A stretch of DNA of 64,000 nt from UBA8389 sp942493385 (GTDB lineage Bacteria > Bacteroidota > Bacteroidia > Bacteroidales > UBA1402), in NCBI GenBank assembly GCA_942493385.1, contig OW818699.1, positions 3,472,001 to 3,536,000 of the forward strand. Reading direction: 5' to 3'. Positions 13,351 through 22,253 of this stretch are shown piece by piece. The position numbers and the translations under genes are program-made. Numbering within the stretch: position 1 is the stretch's first letter; each line of letters opens with the position of its first letter. The notes below the pieces were generated by a model. That model made no database searches. It worked only from the letters and a program-made list of their open reading frames with translations, and was not told the DNA's origin.

Positions 13351-13403
13351 GGAATTTTGAAATGTTGAGCGCGCTGGTTGTTTCTTTTTAGGTCAGAAAA
13401 AAG

Positions 13404-13411
13404 TATATTTG
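13404..13411 (+). promoter_or_regulatory. -7 element for the GT2 operon
   Basis: TATATTTG is an exact -7 match, 41 bases before the ATG at 13453. It shows that the in-frame TTG at 13378 cannot be the start. Confidence 0.6.
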
Positions 13412-13452
13412 CTCTACTATTGATTGGCCTCAATTTAAACTATGGAATAACT

Positions 13453-14877
13453 ATGAACTTACTCGAAATGACAAGAAAAAAAGAACGTTTCAAATTGCAA
13501 CTCGTTTATACCGGTAAATCGTTGACACTCACAGAAGAGGAGTTGAACGAATTGCCTTATGTCCCGGTATGCGGCTTGAATCTGAATTCAACCAAGGATT
13601 TGAAAAAAGTGCTGACTGCTGTCAAAGAAGACTTCTTTGTGCTAAATACTAAGCCTGAAGTGCCTGTTCTTGGGGAAGCCGCGCTGGAGCGACTCATACA
13701 AGTTGCTGAAGATTCGGGTGCTGGAATGGTATACTCGAATTATCAGGAAATGGTGGGTGGCGTGCGAAAAAACCATCCGGTGAACGACTATCAGGTTGGA
13801 AGCGTTCGGGATGACTTCGATTTCGGCCCTTTGCTTTTAATACGGACAACTGCTGCCAAGGAGGCGTTGAGTGTTAAGGATCAGGCATATGACTATGCAG
13901 GATTGTACGACCTCAGGCTTAAGATTTCAGCCAAGTATCCGATTGTACATTTGGAAGAAAATCTATATACGATTGAAGAAACGGACTTGAGGGATTCGGA
14001 TGAAAAGATGTTTGCTTATGTGGACCCCAAGAACAGGGCGGTTCAGGTGGAAATGGAACAAGCATGTACGGCGCATTTGAAAAGAATTGGTGCCTGGCTG
14101 CCGCCCATTTTTGAAATGGTGGATCTTAAAAAGGGAACCTTTCCGGTGGAGGCTTCGGTCATTATTCCGGTAAGGAACCGAATCAAGACCATTTCGGATG
14201 CCATTCGTTCGGTTTTGGAGCAGGTGACAGACTTCAAGTTCAACCTGATTGTCGTGGACAACCATTCAACGGATGGAACGACGGAAGCTATTGCAAAATT
14301 CGCGGCCAGCGACAAGCGAATCATTCTGGTTAAGCCTGAACGTCAGGACTTGGGAATCGGTGGTTGCTGGAATGTGGGTGTTCAACATCCGGAGTGCGGA
14401 AGGTTTGCCATTCAATTGGACAGTGATGATGTGTACAGTGGCCCGGATACGATCAGCAAAATCGTGGCGGCCTTTTACGAACAGAATTGTGCGATGTTGG
14501 TGGGAACGTATAGAATGTGCAATGTGAAACTGGAAACGATTCCGCCGGGAATTATTGACCATAAAGAATGGACGGAGGAGAATGGTAGAAACAATGCTCT
14601 ACGAATCAATGGTTTGGGCGCTCCTAGGGCGTTCTTTACTCCTGCTTTGCGCATCATCAAGGTGCCGAATACCAGTTATGGAGAGGATTATGCGTTGGGA
14701 CTTCAATTTTCAAGAAGGTGGCGAATCGGTCGGATTTATAAGGTGCTGTATCTTTGCCGTCGTTGGGATGATAATTCGGATGCGGCCATCGATGTAGTTC
14801 GGCTGAATGCGAACAATGCGTACAAGGACAAATTGAGAAGCATCGAAATCGCTGCGAGACAGAGGCTGAACGGTTGA
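13453..14877 (+). CDS. Family 2 glycosyltransferase with duplicated GT-A-like domain
   Basis: A 474-residue cytoplasmic glycosyltransferase. Residues from about 235 are a classic GT2 (GT-A) domain: SVIIPVRNR, VDNHSTDGT, the metal-binding DSDD at 323-326, and a GEDYAL acceptor-site motif. The N-terminal 200 residues hold weaker matches to the same fold (GMVYSNYQEM, then DDFDFGPLLL), suggesting an ancient, degenerate GT-A duplicate. I chose the ATG at 13453 because a promoter -7 box lies just upstream. The downstream HIT/SpoIID gene starts 54 bases later and an AmpG-like transporter follows, so the three probably act together on a cell-wall or surface glycan; the sugar substrate is unknown. Confidence 0.85.
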   Translation: MNLLEMTRKKERFKLQLVYTGKSLTLTEEELNELPYVPVCGLNLNSTKDLKKVLTAVKEDFFVLNTKPEVPVLGEAALERLIQVAEDSGAGMVYSNYQEMVGGVRKNHPVNDYQVGSVRDDFDFGPLLLIRTTAAKEALSVKDQAYDYAGLYDLRLKISAKYPIVHLEENLYTIEETDLRDSDEKMFAYVDPKNRAVQVEMEQACTAHLKRIGAWLPPIFEMVDLKKGTFPVEASVIIPVRNRIKTISDAIRSVLEQVTDFKFNLIVVDNHSTDGTTEAIAKFAASDKRIILVKPERQDLGIGGCWNVGVQHPECGRFAIQLDSDDVYSGPDTISKIVAAFYEQNCAMLVGTYRMCNVKLETIPPGIIDHKEWTEENGRNNALRINGLGAPRAFFTPALRIIKVPNTSYGEDYALGLQFSRRWRIGRIYKVLYLCRRWDDNSDAAIDVVRLNANNAYKDKLRSIEIAARQRLNG

Positions 14878-14930
14878 GGTACAATTGATAAAATATATCA
14901 ATGAATGAGTTGCCTTATAAATAGGGGATT

Positions 14931-17306
14931 TTGAATTATGAGCAACTTCGGTTACCCCATTCCTTTCAAGAATATTTTCGGATAGAAAACGATAAGACTG
15001 TGAACAAACACCAACAACTCTTTGAAGAGCAGATGAAGCATTGGGCACTGGCAGCTGATAACTACCAGGCCTTGAACCAGGCACTTACAAAAGAATTTAT
15101 GCTGGATGGACAACGAATTCGGTTGCAATGCAATCCGAAGCGGTTGGTTTCGTCGGCGGCCAATATTTCGGCAGCGGCTATTCAGGAACGGCCATGCTTT
15201 CTTTGCGAGAAGAACAGACCTGCAGAACAGAAGGGTTTGGCATTTGAGGATTTCACCATTTTGGTCAATCCGTTTCCGGTTTTTCAGCGGCATTTTACAA
15301 TTGTAAACGGCCATGTGCCGCAGCGCATTTCAGGGCATTTCGGGGTATTTCTCCGGCTGGCTCGCGAGATGGATGATTGTGTGGTTTTTTACAATGGGCC
15401 CAAATGTGGGGCTTCTGCACCCGATCATTTGCATTTTCAGGCTGGAAATAAGGGTGCGATGCCATTGGAAATGGATTTCGGCCTATGGAGAAATCGTGCC
15501 AAGTCTGTTTTTTCGGTGGAAGGCGTGGAACTATCGGAACTGCGTGGAATGCTGCGGGGTGGTTGGCTGTTGGAAGGCAGTGACGAGAAGGCGTTGATTG
15601 GAGTTTTCGACCGATTGGTCGGGGTTTTTAGTAATGGTGCAGATGAGCCCATGATGAATGTACTGGCTTGGGTATCTGACACTAGTTGGAAAGTACTCGT
15701 ATTTGCTCGAAAGGCACACCGCCCCTTCTGCTATTTTCGGGAGGATGATGGTAAAATGCTCATCAGCCCCGCCTCCGTTGAAATGGGAGGTTTGGTCGTG
15801 GCGGCTCGACTGGAAGATTTTGAACGGATCACTGAAGGTGATCTTCGAACGATTTTCGCTGAGGTTTCAATGTCAGAAACCGAAGTTTCAGCACAATCAG
15901 CTGACTTTGTTGAGGGCTGGAAGGAACCAATGCTTGAGGTCGGTATCGTGTCGGCCAAAGAAATCCATTTTTCATTTCCGGTGCCGTTTCGGAGAGTGGG
16001 TTCAGGAATAAGCTATGAGGGAGAACACAAGGCACTGTGTACGGACGGGCATTTTGAATTTATGGGCATGTCGTTTGAATCGTTGGAATTTGAGCCTGTT
16101 GAGCCTTTAGGCGCCAGTTTTGAACTGCCCGAAGTTATAATTGGCATCGGTTTCCACTGGGAACGGACGGAGAAGCAGGCTTTTGAAGGCAATTTGAAGT
16201 TTTTGGTGGAAGGCGATAAACTGACAGCGGTGAACCGAGTTCCGCTTGAATCGTATTTGACCAGTGTGATTTCGTCTGAAATGAGTGCCAAGGCTTCGGC
16301 GGAGTTGTTGAAGGCGCATGCCGTGATTTCACGTAGCTGGCTTATGTCTCAAATTCGGCAGAAAGGAAAAAATACAGGCAAGGTTTCAGAAATGGTCGAA
16401 ACCCAGACGGAACGCATCAAGTGGTACGACAGGGAAGACCATCTGCTGTACGATGTGTGTGCGGATGACCATTGTCAACGCTATCAGGGCATTACCAAGG
16501 CCAGCACCGCGCAAGTTCGGGAAGCCATTCGGGCAACTCGTGGCCAGACGCTAGTCTCGGAAGGGGAAATTTGCGACGCTCGATTTTCGAAATGCTGCGG
16601 TGGTGTAATGGAGACGTTTGAGAATTGCTGGGAAAACGAGCCGAAAAAATACTTGCAAGGATTGGCGGATTGCGATGTGCAAACTGCTTTGAAATCGCCA
16701 TCAAGCATTTTGAATGTCAGAAAGTTTACTGGTTTCGACGCTCCGTCAGCCCGATTGGAGAGTGGGAACCAAGATATTTCCATACCCGATTTAAGCGACG
16801 AAGCCACTGCCAGAGCATGGATTCTGGGTACCCCACCCGCTTTCTGCAATACCACCGACAAACGCATTCTGGAACAAGTGCTCAACAATTACGATCAGGA
16901 AACAACGGATTTCTACCGATGGAAAGTGCGCTATACAACTTTAGAAATCAGCAAGTTGGCACGTGAACGATCTGGCATCGATTTCGGTGACATACTGGAA
17001 TTGATACCAGTTGAACGTGGTGTTAGCGGACGTTTGATCAAGTTGCAAGTCGTTGGAAGCAAGCGGACGTTGCTGCTTGGAAAAGAACTGGAAATCCGCA
17101 AGACATTTTCGGCCTCTCATCTATACAGTTCAGCCTTTGTGATTGAAAAAACGGCTGACGGCTTTGAGCTGATAGGTGCCGGATGGGGACACGGTGTGGG
17201 TCTATGTCAGATCGGGGCTGCCGTGATGGGCGAGCAAGGTTATGATTATGAGGCCATTTTGAGTCATTACTATCCGAATACGGAACTGATAAATCACTAT
17301 ATATGA
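14931..17306 (+). CDS. HIT-like phosphorylase (DUF4922) fused to SpoIID/LytB domain
   Basis: A 791-residue two-part protein. The N-terminal 300 residues resemble the GalT/Ap4A-phosphorylase branch of the HIT superfamily: a possible zinc pair C89xxC92, NPFPVFQRHFTIV, and the active-site motif H166-x-H168-x-Q170 (DHLHFQ). The C-terminal half from about 400 is a SpoIID/LytB domain with ESYLTSVISSEMSA near 440-450 and GWGHGVGLCQIGA near 750. SpoIID proteins cleave denuded glycan strands or stimulate amidases during peptidoglycan turnover. No signal peptide is seen. Start is TTG at 14931: an in-frame stop lies three codons upstream and no ATG follows until residue 35. The stop overlaps the ATG of the next gene. 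The role of the fusion is not established. Confidence 0.8.
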   Translation: MNYEQLRLPHSFQEYFRIENDKTVNKHQQLFEEQMKHWALAADNYQALNQALTKEFMLDGQRIRLQCNPKRLVSSAANISAAAIQERPCFLCEKNRPAEQKGLAFEDFTILVNPFPVFQRHFTIVNGHVPQRISGHFGVFLRLAREMDDCVVFYNGPKCGASAPDHLHFQAGNKGAMPLEMDFGLWRNRAKSVFSVEGVELSELRGMLRGGWLLEGSDEKALIGVFDRLVGVFSNGADEPMMNVLAWVSDTSWKVLVFARKAHRPFCYFREDDGKMLISPASVEMGGLVVAARLEDFERITEGDLRTIFAEVSMSETEVSAQSADFVEGWKEPMLEVGIVSAKEIHFSFPVPFRRVGSGISYEGEHKALCTDGHFEFMGMSFESLEFEPVEPLGASFELPEVIIGIGFHWERTEKQAFEGNLKFLVEGDKLTAVNRVPLESYLTSVISSEMSAKASAELLKAHAVISRSWLMSQIRQKGKNTGKVSEMVETQTERIKWYDREDHLLYDVCADDHCQRYQGITKASTAQVREAIRATRGQTLVSEGEICDARFSKCCGGVMETFENCWENEPKKYLQGLADCDVQTALKSPSSILNVRKFTGFDAPSARLESGNQDISIPDLSDEATARAWILGTPPAFCNTTDKRILEQVLNNYDQETTDFYRWKVRYTTLEISKLARERSGIDFGDILELIPVERGVSGRLIKLQVVGSKRTLLLGKELEIRKTFSASHLYSSAFVIEKTADGFELIGAGWGHGVGLCQIGAAVMGEQGYDYEAILSHYYPNTELINHYI

Positions 17307-18601
17307 AGACACGCTCGCCCTGGACTTGGGTTCCTACCCTGTATTTTGCTGAAGGTATCCCGTATGTTGCGGTAATGACCATCGCAGTAACCATGTTCAA
17401 ACGGTTTGGCATGTCGAACGGGGATATTGCATTGTACACCAGCTGGTTGTATTTGCCATGGACCATTAAGTTCTTGTGGAGCCCATTTGTGGACCTATTC
17501 AAATCGAAGCGTTGGTGGATTGTGACCATGCAGCTGATCATCGGCGCTTGCATGGCGGGGATTGCTCTTTCGTTGCCGGGACCGCATTGGTTTCAATATT
17601 CCATGGGCTTCTTTTGGTTGCTGGCCTTCAGTTCGGCCACGCACGACATTGCGGCGGATGGGTTCTACATGTTTGGCCTAAATGAAAAGAATCAGGCATT
17701 TTTCGTGGGCATTCGAAATACGTTTTACCGAATCGCCATGATCAGCGGCTCTGGTTTACTCGTAATTTTAGCAGGAGAATTGGAAGTTGCTTCATTACCT
17801 GAATGGGCAAAACCAATCGGGAACATACCATTTGCATGGTCGGTGACGTTCGGATTTATTGCTTTCTTATTTGTGGGCTTCAGCATTTATCATCGGTTTG
17901 TGTTGCCGAAACCAATCAATGACAAGCTTTTGGCACCAAGAAAGCCTAAAGACATTCTAAAAGAATTTGGACTCACATTCGTTACTTTTTTTCAGAAGAA
18001 AAACAGCGTGTTGGCGGTGTTGTTTATGCTTTTTTACCGGTTCTCGGAAGCTCAATTGCTGAAGTTATCCACCCCGTTTTTGTTGGATGGTAGGGACATC
18101 GGTGGATTGGGACTAAGCACCGTTGCTGTCGGTACCATTTATGGAATCGTTGGAGTAATTGCGCTGATTGCTGGCGGCATCATCGGCGGCATTGTTATTT
18201 CACAGGGAGGTTTAAAGAAATGGATTTGGCCGATGGTGCTTTGTCTGACCATGCCAAACCTAACGTCCATTTACTTTGCGTATGCACAGCCTGAAAGTCT
18301 GTGGCTTATCAATGCCGGCATCGCCTTTGAACAATTTGGTTATGGTTTCGGATTTACTGCTTATATGGTTTTCATGCTTCAATTTGCAAAGGGCTTGCAT
18401 CAGACGGCACACTACGCCATCTGTACTGCCTTTATGGCTTTGGGCATGATGCTGCCTGGAATGGTGGCAGGCATTATTCAGGAGTCTTTGGGTTATCAGC
18501 ATTTCTTTATCTATGTGATGGTATGCGCGTTGGTTCCCATATTGATGGTCAAGTTGGTTTATCCAAAATTGGAAGCGAAGCGTGACCCTGATGGAGTTTG
18601 A
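17303..18601 (+). CDS. MFS transporter, AmpG-like
   Basis: A 432-residue inner-membrane protein with 12 likely helices. The N-terminus (TLYFAEGIPYVAV, then LYLPWTIKFLWSPFVD) matches the AmpG/SLC33 branch of the major facilitator superfamily, which imports muropeptides or related wall sugars. The ATG overlaps the stop of the HIT/SpoIID gene (ATGA), so translation is probably coupled. With the SpoIID-domain protein just upstream, a role in recycling peptidoglycan fragments is a reasonable inference, but other amino-sugar substrates are possible. Confidence 0.8.
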   Translation: MKTRSPWTWVPTLYFAEGIPYVAVMTIAVTMFKRFGMSNGDIALYTSWLYLPWTIKFLWSPFVDLFKSKRWWIVTMQLIIGACMAGIALSLPGPHWFQYSMGFFWLLAFSSATHDIAADGFYMFGLNEKNQAFFVGIRNTFYRIAMISGSGLLVILAGELEVASLPEWAKPIGNIPFAWSVTFGFIAFLFVGFSIYHRFVLPKPINDKLLAPRKPKDILKEFGLTFVTFFQKKNSVLAVLFMLFYRFSEAQLLKLSTPFLLDGRDIGGLGLSTVAVGTIYGIVGVIALIAGGIIGGIVISQGGLKKWIWPMVLCLTMPNLTSIYFAYAQPESLWLINAGIAFEQFGYGFGFTAYMVFMLQFAKGLHQTAHYAICTAFMALGMMLPGMVAGIIQESLGYQHFFIYVMVCALVPILMVKLVYPKLEAKRDPDGV

Positions 18602-18603
18602 GT

Positions 18604-18611
18604 TATCTTTG
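18604..18611 (+). promoter_or_regulatory. -7 element for the hemerythrin-LuxR gene
   Basis: TATCTTTG, an exact -7 match, 29 bases before the start codon. No -33 element is seen at the right distance. Confidence 0.5.
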
Positions 18612-18640
18612 ATGTAACATTTCCTCTAAATACTTGATTC

Positions 18641-19576
18641 ATGGCATCGACAATGGATAGTAAAGCCCTAACGATAGATACCAAAATGGTGGATTTGCTT
18701 CGAAGCAACCTCAACCTTTTATTCGTGCTAAATCAATTTTCCATTCCCTTGGGTTTCGGCGAAAAGACTATCAGGGAGGTTTGCCTTAAACATCAGGTGG
18801 ACAGCCAAAGTTTCCTCACCTTGTTGCAATTGCATGGCAATCCTGAAAATCCGGATATGCAGCGGCTCAGCAACCTGAAGCCTGAAATCATTTTGGGTTA
18901 TCTGCGTAAATCGCACAACTATTTTGTTGGCTACCGATTGCCTTCCATTCGGGATCAATTTGCGATGGCCTTGCCCGAGGGCGGAACTCGTGAAACCATT
19001 CTGTCCTACTTCGACGAATATGAAAGCGAAGTCAGGGAACACATGGGTTACGAAAATACGGTATTCTATCCATACGTGCAGCAATTGATCGATCATACGG
19101 ACAAACTACCCTATTCGGTAAGGGAATACGAAGCCAGGCACAACAACATCGAGGAGAAGTTGGACGATTTGATCAACCTGATCATCAAGTATCTGCCAAC
19201 TGAGGGGAACGCCTTGATGCTTACCGATGTGTTGGAAGACCTCCGTCAATGCAACAATGACTTGAATTTGCACACCTTTTTAGAAGACGAGGTTCTGGTT
19301 CCCATCATTCGAAAAATGGAGAAAAAGCCGGATTCGGATCACTCAAAACCTTCCAAGGTTCATGAAGATTTGAGCGAACGGGAAAAGGATATCGTTCGAA
19401 GCGTAGCCAAAGGCCTCAGCAATAAGGAAATAGCTGACGAGCATTTTATCTCCATTCATACTGTGATTACACACCGACGCAACATCAGCCGGAAACTGGC
19501 GATACACAGTTCAGCAGGGTTGACGGTTTATGCCATTCTGAACAAGTTGGTGGATATTGAGGAGTTGAGAAGGTAG
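18641..19576 (+). CDS. Hemerythrin-domain LuxR-type transcriptional regulator
   Basis: A 311-residue one-component regulator. Residues 85-225 form a hemerythrin-like four-helix bundle with a complete di-iron ligand set in the pattern of RIC/YtfE: H92, H134 with E138 four residues on, H167, and H211 with E215. Residues 244-300 are a LuxR helix-turn-helix (LSEREKDIVRSVAKGLSNKEIA, split recognition motif SIHTVITHRRNIS). A di-iron centre is suited to sensing O2, NO or iron status; the DNA-binding end would pass that on. It lies 2.9 kb upstream of ric-norZ on the same strand, with a lipoprotein and a YqhD-like reductase between, so control of the nitric-oxide genes is a natural hypothesis. No receiver domain or kinase is present. 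Confidence 0.85.
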   Translation: MASTMDSKALTIDTKMVDLLRSNLNLLFVLNQFSIPLGFGEKTIREVCLKHQVDSQSFLTLLQLHGNPENPDMQRLSNLKPEIILGYLRKSHNYFVGYRLPSIRDQFAMALPEGGTRETILSYFDEYESEVREHMGYENTVFYPYVQQLIDHTDKLPYSVREYEARHNNIEEKLDDLINLIIKYLPTEGNALMLTDVLEDLRQCNNDLNLHTFLEDEVLVPIIRKMEKKPDSDHSKPSKVHEDLSEREKDIVRSVAKGLSNKEIADEHFISIHTVITHRRNISRKLAIHSSAGLTVYAILNKLVDIEELRR

Positions 19577-19595
19577 GTGTAGCGATGCGATATAC

Positions 19596-20135
19596 ATGAA
19601 AACAATCAAACCATACTATTTGCTGGTACTTCTTATCCCTCTTTTAATGAGTTGTGATAATGATGTTTATTTGGTTCGTAATGGACAAAATGTTTTGTTC
19701 CAGTTTGAGCGGGCCAATTATGCGTGGGGCAGTTTTCAAAGAGGTTGGTTCATAGACAGCGAAGGTTATGTTCGAGCATACGATCAGCCACAACATTGGT
19801 TGCATCTAGATCAGTACAGCCAAATCAGTAAATCGGATATGGATGCAAATTTGTTGAATGCCGATTCGGTTTGTTTTAAAATTGATGCACAGGAACTTGC
19901 CAAAAAAGTAGAACTGATTCTCAAGGCTTCTGAAGGCAAATTAAGTGAACCAGCTTATGTGATGGCAGATTATGGAGGGCTTACCTATTCTTGTTTCATG
20001 TTCGACACCACGTCGCAGAAATACCAATCCATCTTGCTGTCGCAGTCGGGGGATGTAGTAATACAGAATACATCCAATGAGGCGAAAGTGCTTATTGAAT
20101 GGTTGGTAGAAATCAACCAACAGGTAGTTCAATAG
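19596..20135 (+). CDS. Uncharacterised lipoprotein
   Basis: A 179-residue protein with a signal peptide and lipobox LLMSC, so Cys20 is probably lipidated. The rest is a globular domain with many aromatic residues and no repeats or membrane segments. I do not recognise the family. It starts 20 bases after the hemerythrin-LuxR regulator and may be co-transcribed with it. Confidence 0.7.
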   Translation: MKTIKPYYLLVLLIPLLMSCDNDVYLVRNGQNVLFQFERANYAWGSFQRGWFIDSEGYVRAYDQPQHWLHLDQYSQISKSDMDANLLNADSVCFKIDAQELAKKVELILKASEGKLSEPAYVMADYGGLTYSCFMFDTTSQKYQSILLSQSGDVVIQNTSNEAKVLIEWLVEINQQVVQ

Positions 20136-20158
20136 CCTAATTACATCCAATATTTGGG

Positions 20159-20166
20159 TATCTTTG
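20159..20166 (+). promoter_or_regulatory. -7 element for the YqhD-like gene
   Basis: TATCTTTG, an exact -7 match, 34 bases before the ATG at 20201. The -33 region is not convincing. Confidence 0.5.
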
Positions 20167-20200
20167 CCATTCAAAAATTCAACTTATAACGCTTCAGAAT

Positions 20201-21367
20201 ATGTACAATTTTGATTTTTACAATCCGACACGGATATTTTTTGGAAAAGACAGGCTGGATGTCATTGACGGTCAGGTGCCTGCAAGTGCGAAGGTATTGA
20301 TTACCTATGGTGGAGGAAGCGCTGTTCGGAGCGGCCTCGTCGGTAAAGTGAAAGCCAGTTTGGGAAGCCGAAAGGTATTTGAATTTGGTGGAATTGAGCC
20401 GAATCCACAATACGAAACCTTGATGAAAGCGGTGGAAGTAGTTCGCAATGAGAAGATTGACTATATTTTGGCAGTAGGCGGAGGTTCCGTTATTGACGGA
20501 ACCAAGTTCATCACGTTGGCGTCCAATTACAACGGCGTCGCCAGCGATCTGATGAAATTCGGCTTCGGAGGTGTGCCTCGTGAAGTTTTGAGTCAAACCA
20601 CGCCTTTTGGTGCTGTACTGACTTTGCCTGCAACCGGTTCGGAAATGAACAATGGTGCAGTGATCAGCTTTGAACATGGTAAGTTTGCGGTGATGTGCGA
20701 ATTAACCTATCCGAAGTTTAGTATTCTAGATCCCTCTTTAACCTTTACGCTGCCAAAAATTCAGGTGGCAAACGGTATTGTTGATACATTCATCCACACC
20801 ACGGAGCAATACATGACGTTTCCGGTTGATGCCAGAATTCAGGATCGTTGGGCAGAAAGCACTCTGCAGACCTTGATTGAAATTGGCTCGACCAACCTGG
20901 AGGAACTTGAAAATTACGATGCGCGGGCCAATTTAGTATGGAGTGCGACGATGGCATTGAATGGCATCATTGGCGTTGGTATTCCGCAAGACTGGACCAC
21001 GCACATGATTGGTCATGAATTGACAGCCAAATTCGGTATCGATCACGGGCAGACGCTGGCCATCGTGTACCCAGCTGTCATGGATGTGATGCGGGTGCAG
21101 AAGCAGGCCAAGCTGCTGCAGTATGCGGAACGGGTGTGGAACATTACCACGGGTTCGGCCGATGAACGGATTGATCAAGCGATCGAGAAGACGGTTGGAT
21201 TCTTTGAAAGTCTGGGTATCAAGACGAAGCTTTCGCAATATGGAGTGGCTTTTGATCAAATTGAAGACATTGTGGAACAACTGAAAGCACATGGAATGAC
21301 CAAACTTGGGGAAACGCATGAAATCACCCTGGAGGTTAGCCGCAAAATTCTGGAAAAGGCATTCTGA
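20201..21367 (+). CDS. Iron-containing alcohol dehydrogenase, YqhD/BDH type
   Basis: A 388-residue group III alcohol dehydrogenase. The coenzyme-binding GGGS is at 93-96. The metal ligands are D195, H199, H268 and H282, each exactly one residue from the zinc ligands of E. coli YqhD, which is 387 residues long. YqhD is an NADPH-dependent reductase of reactive aldehydes such as methylglyoxal and acrolein. The start FDFYNPTRIFFGKD is typical of the group. A strong terminator follows, so it is transcribed apart from the ric operon. Either detoxification of aldehydes or fermentative alcohol formation is possible. Confidence 0.93.
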   Translation: MYNFDFYNPTRIFFGKDRLDVIDGQVPASAKVLITYGGGSAVRSGLVGKVKASLGSRKVFEFGGIEPNPQYETLMKAVEVVRNEKIDYILAVGGGSVIDGTKFITLASNYNGVASDLMKFGFGGVPREVLSQTTPFGAVLTLPATGSEMNNGAVISFEHGKFAVMCELTYPKFSILDPSLTFTLPKIQVANGIVDTFIHTTEQYMTFPVDARIQDRWAESTLQTLIEIGSTNLEELENYDARANLVWSATMALNGIIGVGIPQDWTTHMIGHELTAKFGIDHGQTLAIVYPAVMDVMRVQKQAKLLQYAERVWNITTGSADERIDQAIEKTVGFFESLGIKTKLSQYGVAFDQIEDIVEQLKAHGMTKLGETHEITLEVSRKILEKAF

Positions 21368-21383
21368 ACCACTATTTAAAAGG

Positions 21384-21431
21384 AATCCCGTCGCTACTAG
21401 ACTTGTGTTTGGAAGCGGTCGGGATTTTTTT
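21384..21431 (+). terminator. Terminator after the YqhD-like gene
   Basis: AATCCCG with CGGGATT as outer arms, an inner CGCT/AGCG helix and a run of T residues after the 3' arm. The loop is long. Confidence 0.8.
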
Positions 21432-21464
21432 AACTAATAAATACTACTTTATTGTATTATCTTG

Positions 21465-21494
21465 TTTGAAATATAAATTAATGCCCTATATTTG
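21465..21494 (+). promoter_or_regulatory. Promoter of the ric-norZ operon
   Basis: TTTG at 21465-21468, an 18-base spacer and TATATTTG at 21487-21494 fit the Bacteroidota consensus. The in-frame TTG at 21492 lies within the -7 box, so translation starts at the ATG at 21537. Surrounding DNA is very AT-rich; I see no clear operator palindrome. Confidence 0.8.
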
Positions 21495-21536
21495 CATAAT
21501 ATAATACATTCATGTAGCATATTAAAAAACAAAGAA

Positions 21537-22229
21537 ATGGAAAATTTGAAAAATCTTCTTGTAGGCGAAATCGTCACCAGTGATTTTAGAGCCGCCGAAA
21601 TTTTTAAACAAGCTGGCATCGACTTCTGTTGCGGTGGTGGCCAAAGTCTGGAAGAAGCCTGTAAGGAAAAGAATTTGAACCTCCCCTACTTGGAACAAGA
21701 ATTGACAAACCTCGAACAAAGCCCAGCAGACGAGGCGCACAACTTCAAGGACTGGAAACTGGATTTTTTATGCGATTACATCGAAAACACGCACCACAAA
21801 ACAGTTTTGAGGTTGTTGCCACAATTGCTGGGTTACACGCGAAAAATTGCGGAGGTACATGGAGCGCATCATCCCGAATTGGTAACCATTGCCGATATGT
21901 TTGTTGAAATCAATGCTGAATTGCTGCAACACCTGCGCAATGAAGAAGACGTACTGTTTCCGGCCATTAAGGAAGTGCTGAAATCGGGTTCAGCCGAGGC
22001 TAAGAAAGTGGTTGTTTCGGAAATAACTCGGATGAAGGGTGAACACGATTTCGCAGGTGGAGCGATGGATAAAATCAATGTGTTGAGCGGTGGTTACAGC
22101 GTACCAGCAGACGGTTGCAGCACCTACGAGGTGACGTACAAATTGTTGGAGCAATTCGAAGACGATTTGCACGTGCATGTGCATTTGGAGAATAATATCT
22201 TATACCCCAAAGCACTTTCATTAACCTAA
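21537..22229 (+). CDS. ric: Iron-sulfur cluster repair di-iron protein (RIC)
   Basis: A 230-residue RIC (ScdA/YtfE/DnrN) protein that restores iron-sulfur clusters damaged by nitric oxide and peroxide. An N-terminal DUF542 domain carries FCCGGG at 30-35. The hemerythrin-like bundle has the six expected di-iron ligands: a His at 86 or 87, H132 and E136, H170, and H214 with E218 in HVHLEN. The start at 21537 is set by the promoter at 21465-21494. It is the first gene of a run leading into norZ 24 bases later, a classic nitric-oxide defence pairing. Confidence 0.95.
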   Translation: MENLKNLLVGEIVTSDFRAAEIFKQAGIDFCCGGGQSLEEACKEKNLNLPYLEQELTNLEQSPADEAHNFKDWKLDFLCDYIENTHHKTVLRLLPQLLGYTRKIAEVHGAHHPELVTIADMFVEINAELLQHLRNEEDVLFPAIKEVLKSGSAEAKKVVVSEITRMKGEHDFAGGAMDKINVLSGGYSVPADGCSTYEVTYKLLEQFEDDLHVHVHLENNILYPKALSLT

Positions 22230-22253
22230 TACAATCATTTAAGCTGAAAATCC

